A DNA stretch of 35,390 nt from an uncultured Selenomonadaceae bacterium (GTDB lineage: Bacteria > Bacillota > Negativicutes > Selenomonadales > Selenomonadaceae). Location: contig CAJOCT010000009.1 of assembly GCA_905236725.1 (NCBI GenBank), forward strand, positions 1 through 35,390, in the 5' to 3' direction. Within the stretch, counting starts at the first letter, position 1; each line of letters begins with the position of its first letter. Position numbers and translations under genes: made by a program. Below are positions 1 to 7,351 of the stretch, one piece after another. The notes beneath the pieces are model-generated. The model was not told where the DNA came from. It was given only the letters and a program-made list of their open reading frames with translations, and searched no databases.

Positions 1-357
1 TTCAATGACGAGATCGGCGGTCTGCAAAATTTCTTCGTCAAAAACAAATTCGCGGAAAATTTTTTTCATCTCATCGCGGGCAACAGAAATATTTTCTTTC
101 AAAAGTTCGACGGCGTAAATATTCGCGAGCAGTTGAAGAAGAAATTTTTCGTCGCGGTCTTTAAAAAAATTTAATCGTTGTCGCAAAAGTTCGCAGAGAA
201 AAGCACCTTCACCCGCGGACGGTTCAAGAAATTTTGTTTCGGGATTTTTAATTTCGTCATCGATAACGGCGAGCATTTTTTTTACAATAAAAATCGGCGT
301 AAAAACTTCGCCGAAATTTTGGACACGTTCTTTTGATTTTATCAGTTGTTCAATCAA
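1..357 (-). CDS. N6-adenine DNA methyltransferase, N-terminal part (runs off window)
   Basis: An open frame of 119 codons without a stop runs off the left edge on the minus strand. The N-terminus reads ERVQNFGEVFTP followed by a helix, then FLEPSAGEGAFLCELL. The latter fits motif I (S-adenosylmethionine binding) of N6-adenine methyltransferases of restriction-modification systems, and GEVFTP is typical of their start. The catalytic (D/N)PPY motif would lie outside the window, so methylase alone versus a fused type IIG enzyme cannot be decided. The start is TTG at 357 with GGAG at 368-365, spaced 7 nt. It begins 15 nt after the stop of the phosphoglycerol transferase gene, so the two may be cotranscribed. 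The target sequence cannot be told. Confidence 0.75.
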   Translation of the reverse strand, partial: MIEQLIKSKERVQNFGEVFTPIFIVKKMLAVIDDEIKNPETKFLEPSAGEGAFLCELLRQRLNFFKDRDEKFLLQLLANIYAVELLKENISVARDEMKKIFREFVFDEEILQTADLVIE

Positions 358-372
358 AATTTTTCTCCGAAT

Positions 373-2355
373 CTATCTGAATTTCAAATCGTTGGTTAAA
401 AGCCACCAGCCGACAGTCCTCATCGCGGTGACGACGGTCGAGGCGGCGTTTCTTTCGTCAGCAAGATTGACGTTGTTGAGCAAATCACTTGATGCAACGT
501 GCGGCAAAAGTTCGACAACGTCAGCGTCGATTCTTCCCGCAACATTTTGAGTAACGAAGGCGTCGCGGTTAAATCCGACTCCGTTGCTTTGAGAGAGCGG
601 CGGGGCGATTGAGTAATATATAAAACCTTGCGGCGCAATGAGTTCGATAAGCGTCGGCACGATAGAAATATGATCTCCCGGCGCATCGGGCGGTAAAATA
701 TTTTGAGTGATTCCCGCGCCGTATAAAACGAAAGGCACGCTCTGATGTTCAAAAATCGTCGGGTGAGTGCCGGGGTCGGTTCTAACTGCGTGGTCTCCCG
801 TGATGACGAAAATGCTGTCGGGATAATTCGCCGAAACTTCGCGGACAAATTTTGTGACAACCTTGTCCATATACCAATAATGCCCGAGTTCTTTTGTCAA
901 AGTTTTTGCGTCGTCAATGTTGGGCAATTTTTGAACTTCAGCCAAAGTCGCGTCGAAGTCGAAACCTTCCGCCTTCAAATCCAGATTGTACGGCGGGTGA
1001 TTGGTCGTCGTCATAATCAGATGAACGGTCGGCGGCTCTCCGTCCAAATGCTCTTTAATCGCCCTGAAAAGATATTCGTCCTTCGCTCCCCAAGTCGTCT
1101 GTTTAGGCGCGTTGAGTTCGGAAAATCCGTAAAAATTATCGAAACCTTGAGCCAGTGACATTTTCGCGATATTGTCCCAACTCGGCGCACCACCGTACCA
1201 AAAGTCAACTTTGTAACCGAGTTCTTTCAACGGCGGAGCCATCGCGCAGGTATAAATTTGCTGATAAGTCCGCTCCTGATAATTTACGCGGATATTTACG
1301 TCGGGAATGCCCGTCACCATTCCCGTCAGCGCAACCGAAGTGAAATCGCCGTTGGGCATAAAATTTCTGCTGTAATAACAATTCGGCTCGGCGATTAAAG
1401 ACTTTATCCCGTCCGCAAGGTGTAAATCTTCGTACTTGCCCAACATCGGCCACTGCATAAAATTTTCTCCCATTATGATAAAAATATGGCGGGGCGTGTT
1501 AATTTTATGACCTTGCGCAGTCCGTTCGAGATACATCGCCAAATTATCCGCGTTCAAAAATTTTCTCTGTGAAATAAATTCCGCGCAGACAGCGATATTT
1601 TCTTTGTCCACGCCGGAAATTTCGCCCGCCTGCATAAGTTTCGCCATAGTTCTTACGCGATAAAGTGCCTGCCCGTCGTCGAGAATACATTCATTCAAAA
1701 ATTCGTCGGAAGTCAGCGCGGCATTTTCCCAGTTGACTCCGTAAGTATAAGTCAGACTGCCGCCGAATCTTGCGAAAATCCCGAATAAAACAATTCCCGC
1801 AACAAGTCCCGTCGTGAAGAGAATTTTTTTCTTTAAAGTCGGCAATTCGGGCAGGGGAAAAGTTTTTATCATCAGCAGACGACTTAAAACCGCGATGCAC
1901 ATCACGGTTAAAATCAGCGCGACGGGAAATCTCCAAAACATTCCGTATTCTTGAAAAACCGTCACGATTATTGAAACTATATCGTCGTTGAGTCCTTGCA
2001 AAACTTCCATGCCGTAAGTCGAATGAAATTCTTTATAGTACGGGTAACGCGCCATAAACAGCGTCGAAAAAATCAGCGACGCAAAAATTCCTATCGCCAA
2101 TCGAAGTCGGGGAGTCAGTCCCGCAATCGAGCAAAAGACGAACGGAAATAAAGTCACCGCGCCCGCAGTTTTCAAACTCAACCTTAACCCCGTCCACAGT
2201 GCGGAAAAAATTTGTGCGTTATCGGTGTTCGGGTCCATATAATCGAACATCGTGAAAATAAAAACCGCGCGGTAAATTTCGAGTAATACGAGTATAAATA
2301 AAAATATTCTTAAATCGCGTTGTATTCCGTCAAAAAATCTTTTTAAAAATTTCAA
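373..2355 (-). CDS. LTA synthase-like phosphoglycerol transferase (sulfatase fold)
   Basis: Membrane protein of the LtaS/MdoB family. These enzymes move glycerol-phosphate from phosphatidylglycerol onto cell-envelope glycans outside the membrane. Counting from the upstream ATG at 2385 (670 aa), five hydrophobic segments lie near residues 27-47, 70-90, 95-112, 152-172 and 188-206. An extracellular sulfatase-fold domain follows from about 298. The GEN motif puts a metal ligand at Glu307, Thr349 in NGDFTSVALTG is the likely nucleophile, and ITGDHAVRTD carries late metal ligands. The ATG at 2385 coincides with the predicted transcription start and lacks a ribosome site. TTG at 2355 has GAAGGAAAG 6 nt upstream, so I prefer it (660 aa). 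In a diderm lacking classical teichoic acid, the acceptor may be a periplasmic glycan; this is inferred. Confidence 0.85.
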   Translation of the reverse strand: MKFLKRFFDGIQRDLRIFLFILVLLEIYRAVFIFTMFDYMDPNTDNAQIFSALWTGLRLSLKTAGAVTLFPFVFCSIAGLTPRLRLAIGIFASLIFSTLFMARYPYYKEFHSTYGMEVLQGLNDDIVSIIVTVFQEYGMFWRFPVALILTVMCIAVLSRLLMIKTFPLPELPTLKKKILFTTGLVAGIVLFGIFARFGGSLTYTYGVNWENAALTSDEFLNECILDDGQALYRVRTMAKLMQAGEISGVDKENIAVCAEFISQRKFLNADNLAMYLERTAQGHKINTPRHIFIIMGENFMQWPMLGKYEDLHLADGIKSLIAEPNCYYSRNFMPNGDFTSVALTGMVTGIPDVNIRVNYQERTYQQIYTCAMAPPLKELGYKVDFWYGGAPSWDNIAKMSLAQGFDNFYGFSELNAPKQTTWGAKDEYLFRAIKEHLDGEPPTVHLIMTTTNHPPYNLDLKAEGFDFDATLAEVQKLPNIDDAKTLTKELGHYWYMDKVVTKFVREVSANYPDSIFVITGDHAVRTDPGTHPTIFEHQSVPFVLYGAGITQNILPPDAPGDHISIVPTLIELIAPQGFIYYSIAPPLSQSNGVGFNRDAFVTQNVAGRIDADVVELLPHVASSDLLNNVNLADERNAASTVVTAMRTVGWWLLTNDLKFR

Positions 2356-2390
2356 TGCAAACTTTCCTTCAAAAATAATTTTCATTTGTA

Positions 2391-2419
2391 ATTTTAAACG
2401 ACGCTTGCAAACTTATCAA
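2391..2419 (-). promoter_or_regulatory. Sigma-A type promoter of the LtaS-like gene
   Basis: On the minus strand TTGATA (2419-2414), a 17-bp spacer and TAAAAT (2396-2391) form a near-consensus promoter. The start of transcription would fall near 2384, on top of the first ATG of the downstream frame. This argues for translation from TTG at 2355. Confidence 0.7.
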
Positions 2420-2437
2420 GCCGAAAATAAAAAAATC

Positions 2438-2853
2438 CGGCAGGCAGACGATAAGCCGGATTCTGTATGTGGCAGCCATTTATCTGAATCGAACGTTACC
2501 GCCCGACTTTAGCAGCTTACCCGGAAGGTCAGCGAGCAACCTCAACCCTTCCCTATTTAGCTTTGCTCCGCGTGAGGTTTGTCAGGCTTGAATGTTACCA
2601 TTCAACCGGTAGGCTCTTACCCTGCCTTTTCACCCTTGCCGCTCTTAGTCTTCAGTTGACAGTTTTCAGTTGTCAGAAATAATTTCCTGCATTGCTGTCA
2701 ACTGACAACTGACAACTAAGCACGGCGGTTTGCTTTTCTGTGACACTGTCTTCAAGATTACTCTCACCGGGCGTTACCCGGCACGCCGCTCTGCGGAGTC
2801 CGGACTTTCCTCGTGCAAAAAAACTTGCCCGCGACTGCCTCTTCTGCCTGCCG
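2438..2853 (-). ncRNA. rnpB: RNase P RNA, bacterial type A, with enlarged P12
   Basis: Catalytic RNA of RNase P, which matures tRNA 5' ends. The minus strand shows the family's conserved blocks in order: GAGGAAAGTCCGGACTCC after the first stem, GGTAACGCC, AGAAAAGCAAACCGCC, AAGGGTGAAAAGG, GGTAAGAGC, then GAGCAAAGCTAAATAGGG and ACAGAATCCGGCTTAT near the 3' end. The 5' CGGCAGGCAGA pairs with TCTGCCTGCCG at the 3' end to make P1, and P1 followed by a T-run also looks like the terminator. Length is about 416 nt. The arm at the P12 position, after AAACCGCC, is replaced by a long hairpin of 7-bp repeats (2644-2720). Confidence 0.95.
2644..2720. repeat. Heptamer-repeat hairpin inside rnpB P12
   Basis: Two arms of imperfect 7-bp repeats face each other. 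In plus orientation the left arm contains TTCAGTT, GACAGTT, TTCAGTT, and the right arm contains CAACTGA, CAACTGA, CAACTAA. They flank an A/T-rich centre, AAATAATTTC. The arms are mutually complementary, so the insert extends P12 as one long imperfect helix and should leave the RNase P core intact. Confidence 0.85.
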
Positions 2854-2859
2854 AAAAAA

Positions 2860-2888
2860 ATTTTATCACGCGAAAATTTTGCTGTCAA
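2860..2888 (-). promoter_or_regulatory. rnpB promoter
   Basis: On the minus strand TTGACA (2888-2883), 17 bp, TAAAAT (2865-2860). Predicted transcription begins close to the first base of the P1 stem at 2853. The -35 region overlaps the upstream part of the opposing efflux promoter. Confidence 0.85.
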
Positions 2889-2901
2889 TCGACTTTGCCT
2901 G

Positions 2902-2910
2902 TGATATAAT
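2902..2910 (+). promoter_or_regulatory. Extended -10 promoter of the efflux operon
   Basis: TGATATAAT is a consensus extended -10 element, 30 nt before the start of the membrane fusion protein gene. No good -35 is present, and the expected position (about 2882-2887) coincides with the -35 of divergent rnpB. Confidence 0.6.
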
Positions 2911-2939
2911 TTTTAAAAATTTTTTGGGAGCGATAATTC

Positions 2940-3995
2940 ATGAAAAAAATTTTTTTAATCGGTGTTTTGCCGATAATTTTTTTTGTTTCAGGTTGCGGAG
3001 AAGAAAAAATCGAACAGCCGCCGCCTTTGGTAAAAATAATTTCGGCAAGCGAGGCGGGAAAAATTTTTTCCGATAATTACCCGGGCGTTGTCAAAGGTCG
3101 TTACGAATCGAATTTATCTTTTCAAACCGGCGGAAAAATTTTGTCTCGCGAAGTTGAGCCGGGAAATTTTGTAAGTGCGGGAGAAATTTTGATGACCATT
3201 GACGCGCGGGATGCCGTTCAACAGTTCAACGCGGGCGAAGCTCAAGTCGAATCCGCTCGCACTCAACTAAATCTCGCGAAATCCAATCTCGAAAGATACG
3301 AGCAACTTTCTAAAGAAAATGCAATTTCCGCCGCAACGCTTGACCAATATAAAACCGCTTACGATAATTCTGTCGCCGCTTATAATTCCGCCGTCGCTCA
3401 AGCCGAACAGACTCGAAACAATTTAAATTATACTCAACTTTTTGCGAACGCGGACGGAGTTATTTCCGAAATCAACGCGGAGGTCGGGCAGGTCGTCGCC
3501 GCAGGACAAAAAATTTTGACTTTGGTGCAGACCAATGAACTTGAAGTCGAAATAAACGTTCCCGAAAATAAATTATCCGAAACAAAAATCGGTCAGCCCT
3601 GCGAAATAACTTTTTGGGCGATTTCAGATAAAATTCGCGGAGTTGTCAGAGAAATCGCACCTGTGGCCGATTCGACTTCAAGAACTTATCGCGTGAGAAT
3701 TTCCCTTGAAAATCCGCCGAAAAATCTTCAACTCGGAATGACTGCCGAAGTTATTTTGAACACAACAGAAAATTTTTCGGGCGTTTATGTTTTGCCGCTG
3801 TCGGCGATTTATCAGACGGGCGAACAAACTCAAGTTTGGATCGTCACCGAAGAAAATAAAACCGCGCTGAAAAATATCACGGTGGAAAATTTCAGCGGCA
3901 ACGAAGTTTTGGTCAAAGGACTTTCGCCGAAAGATAAAATTATCTCGGCGGGAGTTCACAAACTGCGCGAAGGTCAGGCGGTGCGCACACAATGA
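2940..3995 (+). CDS. RND efflux membrane fusion protein (lipoprotein)
   Basis: Periplasmic adaptor of a tripartite RND pump, AcrA/MdtA family, 351 aa. The N-terminus is a lipoprotein signal: basic MKK, a hydrophobic stretch, then the lipobox VSGC with Cys19, so the protein should be anchored in the inner membrane. A biotinyl-lipoyl-like half follows (LSFQTGGKILSREVEPGN), then a helical hairpin of about 70 residues rich in Ala, Gln and Asn (residues about 93-155). After it come the second lipoyl half (ADGVISEINAEVGQVV), a beta-barrel domain and a membrane-proximal domain near the C-terminus. GGGAG lies 9 nt before the ATG. The last codons overlap the pump gene by 4 nt (ATGA), indicating translational coupling. 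Substrates cannot be read from sequence. Confidence 0.92.
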   Translation: MKKIFLIGVLPIIFFVSGCGEEKIEQPPPLVKIISASEAGKIFSDNYPGVVKGRYESNLSFQTGGKILSREVEPGNFVSAGEILMTIDARDAVQQFNAGEAQVESARTQLNLAKSNLERYEQLSKENAISAATLDQYKTAYDNSVAAYNSAVAQAEQTRNNLNYTQLFANADGVISEINAEVGQVVAAGQKILTLVQTNELEVEINVPENKLSETKIGQPCEITFWAISDKIRGVVREIAPVADSTSRTYRVRISLENPPKNLQLGMTAEVILNTTENFSGVYVLPLSAIYQTGEQTQVWIVTEENKTALKNITVENFSGNEVLVKGLSPKDKIISAGVHKLREGQAVRTQ

Positions 3996-6900
3996 AAAAT
4001 TTAACCGAAGTTTCTCTGAAAAATAAAATTCTCGTTTGGTATTTCATAATTGTGACTTTTATCGGCGGTGTTTTTGCTTACACTAAACTCGGGCGAATGG
4101 AAGACCCCGCCTTCACTATTCGGCAAATGGTTGTTTCTGCGGCGTGGCCGGGCGCGTCCGCCGAAGAAATGCAAAATCAAGTCACCGACAAACTCGAAAA
4201 AAAAATTCAAGACATTCCCAACTTAAAAGAAATCAAGAGCGAAACCCGCGCGGGGCAAGTCGTGATTTATGTTATTCTTGACGATGACATTGCGAAAGAA
4301 AATATTCGACCGACTTGGCGCGATGTCAGAAATTTTTGCGAAGACGTAAAAAAAGATTTTCCCGCCGGAGTTTACGGTCCTTTTTACAATGACAGGTTTG
4401 ACGATGTTTTCGGCTCGGTTTATGCGGTGACGGGCGACGGTTACACTTATGAAGAACTTCGGCAAAAAGCTGAACAAATTCGGCAAAAACTTTTGAGCGT
4501 CGAAAATGTTCAAAAAGTTTCCCTGCTCGGCGAACAGGAAGAAAAAATTTATATTGAAGTCGAGAGCGCGAAACTTGCCGAACTCGGAATAAGCCCGCAA
4601 ATTATTTCGCAGACTCTTCAGGCGCAAAACGAAATGACGGCGGCGGCGACGGTTGAAACTGATTCCGACAATATTTTTTTGCGCGTGACGGGAAAATTTT
4701 CAAGCGTCGAGGAAATAAAAAATTTGCCGATAAACGCGGGTGGAAAAATTTTTCGACTCGGCGACGTTGCAAAAATTGAGCGGCGAACAATCGACCCTGC
4801 GGAACCGAAAATGTTTTTCGACGGCGAAGAGGCAGTCGGAATTGCCGTATCGATGAAACCGGGCGGAAATATTTTAAAACTCGGCGAAGACTTAAAAACT
4901 TTAACAGAAAAAATTCGGCAAGATTTGCCCGTCGGTCTGGAAGTAAATCAAGTTTCCAACCAGCCCGAAGTCGTCGAAAAATCAATCGGCGAATTTGTCG
5001 AAACGCTTTTTCTTGCCGTCGTAATCGTTTTGGCGGTAAGTTTTTTGAGTTTGGGCTTTCGCACGGGGCTCGTCGTTGCGGGTTGCATACCTTTAGTTTT
5101 GGCGGGCGTTTTCGTTTTTATGTACATTTTCGGAATCGACTTGCAAAAAGTTTCTCTGGGAAGTTTGATAATCGCGCTCGGTCTTTTGGTCGATGACGCA
5201 ATAATCGCGGTGGAAATGATGAGTGTGCAACTTGAACGCGGTTTAAACAGATTCGACGCGGCTTGTTATGCCTTCAATGCGACGGCAAAACCGATGTTGA
5301 CGGGAACGCTGATAACCTGCGCGGGTTTTATTCCCGTTGCCTTTGCGAAGGGAATTGCCAGCGAATTTTGCGGAACGCTTTTCCCCGTCATCTCAATCGC
5401 GCTCGTACTTTCGTGGATAGTTTCGGTCATGGTTGCGCCGCTGTACGGTTTTTACATAATCCGCGTAAAAACTTCGCAAGATGAAAAAAATCCTTATCAC
5501 AGCAAATTTTATAAAATCTTCCGCGCAGTCTTGGAAAAATTTTTGACGCACAAAAAAATTGTCTTAATCGGAACGCTGATAATTTTTTTAACTTCGCTAA
5601 AAATTTTCGGCTCGGTCAAGCAAGAATTTTTTCCGCCGTCAATTCGTCCCGAAATAATTGTCGATATGTATTTGCCGAACGGCTCATCATTAAAATCAAC
5701 AGAAATTGAGGCGAAAAATTTTTCGGATTTTTTGGCAAGTCACGCGGATAAAATCGAAAATTTTTCTTACTACGCGGGAAGAAGTGCGCCGCGTTTCGTT
5801 TTAACTTTAAACCCGCTCGCCGACACAAATAATTTTGCGCAGTTCGTAATCGTTTCAAAAGACGCGGAGGCACGCGAAATTTTGGCGAAAGAAATTAAAC
5901 TTGAGATGCAAAATAATTTTCCGAACGTTAGACATAATTTGCGCTACATTCAAACCGGACCGCCCGCAGATTATCCGATTATGTTGAGAGTTTCCGCGCC
6001 GACAATTCCCGAAACTAAAAATCTCGCGAAAAAAGTTGCCGACATCGTTGCGGAAAATCCCGCCGCCGAAAATATTCATCTCGACTGGAACGAAGAAAGC
6101 AAAATCATTCGCCTTGACCTCGATCAAAATAAAATTCGCGCGCTCGGTCTTTCAAGTCAAACGGTTGCGCAAATGATTTACACTGAAGTCACGGGCGCGA
6201 CGGCGGCGCAATTTTACACCGGCGACAGGACGATTGATATTGATTTGCGCCTGGCGGAAAAAAATCGTCGCGAACTTTCGCAGTTAAAAGATATGCCGAT
6301 TTATTTGGGTGCGTCGGGTTATGTTCCGCTCTCACAGGTTGCAAAAATTTCTTTCGCGGCGGAGGACGGCTTAATAAAACGTTTCAACCTTCAGCCGTCA
6401 ATTTTAATTCAAGCAAACATAAAAAGCGGCACGGCAAACGACGCGACGCAAAAAATTTTTGACGCGACAAAAAATCTTCGTGAAAATTTACCTGCAGGCT
6501 GTTCAATTTCCGTCGACGGCTCACTGAAAGACAGCAAAACTTCTCTCGGTCATTTGGTTCAGCCCGTGCCCGCGATGATTTTCATCATAATGACGCTTTT
6601 GATGTTCCAACTGCGAAACCCGATTCACATGCTTTTGACAATTTTAACCGCGCCGCTCGGTTTAATCGGCGTGGCGTGGGGAATGTTTTTGACGGGTTCC
6701 GCTCTCGGCTTCGTGGCGGACTTGGGAATTTTGGCGTTAAGCGGAATGATAATCAGAAATTCGGTAATCTTAATCGACCAAATACAAAAACATTTGGCGA
6801 ACGGCGAAAAGGCTTGGGACGCGGTCATTGATTCGGCGGTGTTGCGTTTTCGCCCGATAATGTTGACGGCGGCGGCGGCAATTTTGGGAATGATTCCGCT

Positions 6901-7024
6901 TATGGCAAGCAATTTTTGGGGACCGATGGCGGTGGCAATTTCGAGCGGCTTACTTGTCGCAACGGTTTTGACTCTTTTGGTTTTGCCGACAATGTACGCG
7001 GCAATTTACAAAATCGAGAAATGA
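3992..7024 (+). CDS. RND family efflux transporter permease
   Basis: Inner-membrane proton-driven pump of the AcrB/MdtB superfamily, 1010 aa. It has the duplicated RND plan: TM1 at residues about 12-30, a large periplasmic loop, TM2-6 near 335-480, TM7 near 525, a second loop, then TM8-12 near 855-1000. The proton-relay acidic pair is present in TM4 (GLLVDDAIIAVEMM, Asp401-Asp402). In the TM10 block, where AcrB has a lysine, this protein reads IIRNSVILIDQ with Arg, as in several non-AcrB subgroups. No outer-membrane TolC-like gene follows; the next genes are tRNAs, so the outer channel must be encoded elsewhere. No terminator is visible after the stop. Confidence 0.93.
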   Translation: MKNLTEVSLKNKILVWYFIIVTFIGGVFAYTKLGRMEDPAFTIRQMVVSAAWPGASAEEMQNQVTDKLEKKIQDIPNLKEIKSETRAGQVVIYVILDDDIAKENIRPTWRDVRNFCEDVKKDFPAGVYGPFYNDRFDDVFGSVYAVTGDGYTYEELRQKAEQIRQKLLSVENVQKVSLLGEQEEKIYIEVESAKLAELGISPQIISQTLQAQNEMTAAATVETDSDNIFLRVTGKFSSVEEIKNLPINAGGKIFRLGDVAKIERRTIDPAEPKMFFDGEEAVGIAVSMKPGGNILKLGEDLKTLTEKIRQDLPVGLEVNQVSNQPEVVEKSIGEFVETLFLAVVIVLAVSFLSLGFRTGLVVAGCIPLVLAGVFVFMYIFGIDLQKVSLGSLIIALGLLVDDAIIAVEMMSVQLERGLNRFDAACYAFNATAKPMLTGTLITCAGFIPVAFAKGIASEFCGTLFPVISIALVLSWIVSVMVAPLYGFYIIRVKTSQDEKNPYHSKFYKIFRAVLEKFLTHKKIVLIGTLIIFLTSLKIFGSVKQEFFPPSIRPEIIVDMYLPNGSSLKSTEIEAKNFSDFLASHADKIENFSYYAGRSAPRFVLTLNPLADTNNFAQFVIVSKDAEAREILAKEIKLEMQNNFPNVRHNLRYIQTGPPADYPIMLRVSAPTIPETKNLAKKVADIVAENPAAENIHLDWNEESKIIRLDLDQNKIRALGLSSQTVAQMIYTEVTGATAAQFYTGDRTIDIDLRLAEKNRRELSQLKDMPIYLGASGYVPLSQVAKISFAAEDGLIKRFNLQPSILIQANIKSGTANDATQKIFDATKNLRENLPAGCSISVDGSLKDSKTSLGHLVQPVPAMIFIIMTLLMFQLRNPIHMLLTILTAPLGLIGVAWGMFLTGSALGFVADLGILALSGMIIRNSVILIDQIQKHLANGEKAWDAVIDSAVLRFRPIMLTAAAAILGMIPLMASNFWGPMAVAISSGLLVATVLTLLVLPTMYAAIYKIEK

Positions 7025-7042
7025 CTTTTGAAAAATTTTTGC

Positions 7043-7071
7043 TTGACTTAAATAATTTTAGCGTTTATAAT
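7043..7071 (+). promoter_or_regulatory. Promoter of the tRNA-Asp/tRNA-Cys unit
   Basis: TTGACT (7043-7048), 17-bp spacer, TATAAT (7066-7071), ending 40 nt before tRNA-Asp. Confidence 0.8.
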
Positions 7072-7111
7072 TCGCACTGTTGACGGCGCAATCGCGCTGA
7101 TTGAATTTAAC

Positions 7112-7188
7112 GGCCCGGTAGTTTAGTTGGTTAGAATGCCGCCCTGTCACGGCGGAGGTCGTCGGTTCAAGTCCGATCCGGGTCGCCA
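7112..7188 (+). tRNA. tRNA-Asp (GTC)
   Basis: Full cloverleaf: acceptor GGCCCGG pairs with CCGGGTC, discriminator G, CCA encoded. The anticodon stem CCGCC/GGCGG encloses a loop with GTC at 7146-7148. The T arm has GGTTCAAGTCC. Confidence 0.95.
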
Positions 7189-7201
7189 CTGATAATTTTT
7201 C

Positions 7202-7275
7202 GGCGACATAGCCAAGTGGTAAGGCCGAGGTCTGCAAAATCTCTATCCCCAGTCCGATTCTGGGTGTCGCCTCCA
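7202..7275 (+). tRNA. tRNA-Cys (GCA)
   Basis: Acceptor GGCGACA pairs with TGTCGCC, followed by the U discriminator typical of tRNA-Cys and an encoded CCA. Anticodon GCA is at 7234-7236 in loop CTGCAAA. It lies 13 nt after tRNA-Asp and is probably processed from the same transcript. Confidence 0.95.
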
Positions 7276-7290
7276 ATTTTGAAAAAAATC

Positions 7291-7319
7291 TTGGCACTGC
7301 TTAGGGTAGTGCCTATTAT
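7291..7319 (+). promoter_or_regulatory. Probable ffh operon promoter containing a palindrome
   Basis: TTGGCA (7291-7296), 17-bp spacer and TATTAT (7314-7319) fit a sigma-A promoter about 33 nt before ffh. The spacer holds an inverted repeat GGCACT (7293-7298) / AGTGCC (7308-7313), which could be an operator or the end hairpin of the tRNA transcript. There is no run of T after it (TATTATTATG), so I favour a promoter with an overlapping palindrome. Confidence 0.5.
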
Positions 7320-7351
7320 TATGAGTTGTTGAAGAAAGGCGGGAAAATTTT

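Noticed and set aside
2644-2720. Heptamer arrays as CRISPR repeats
   Set aside because: Units are only 7 bp, contiguous, without spacers, and no cas genes are present.
2673-2888. A 71-codon minus-strand frame
   Set aside because: It lies within RNase P RNA, including its promoter, and its codons are those of the conserved RNA.
7293-7313. Terminator of the tRNA unit or a small SRP RNA
   Set aside because: The hairpin has no T-run, and the conserved tetraloop region of 4.5S RNA is absent.
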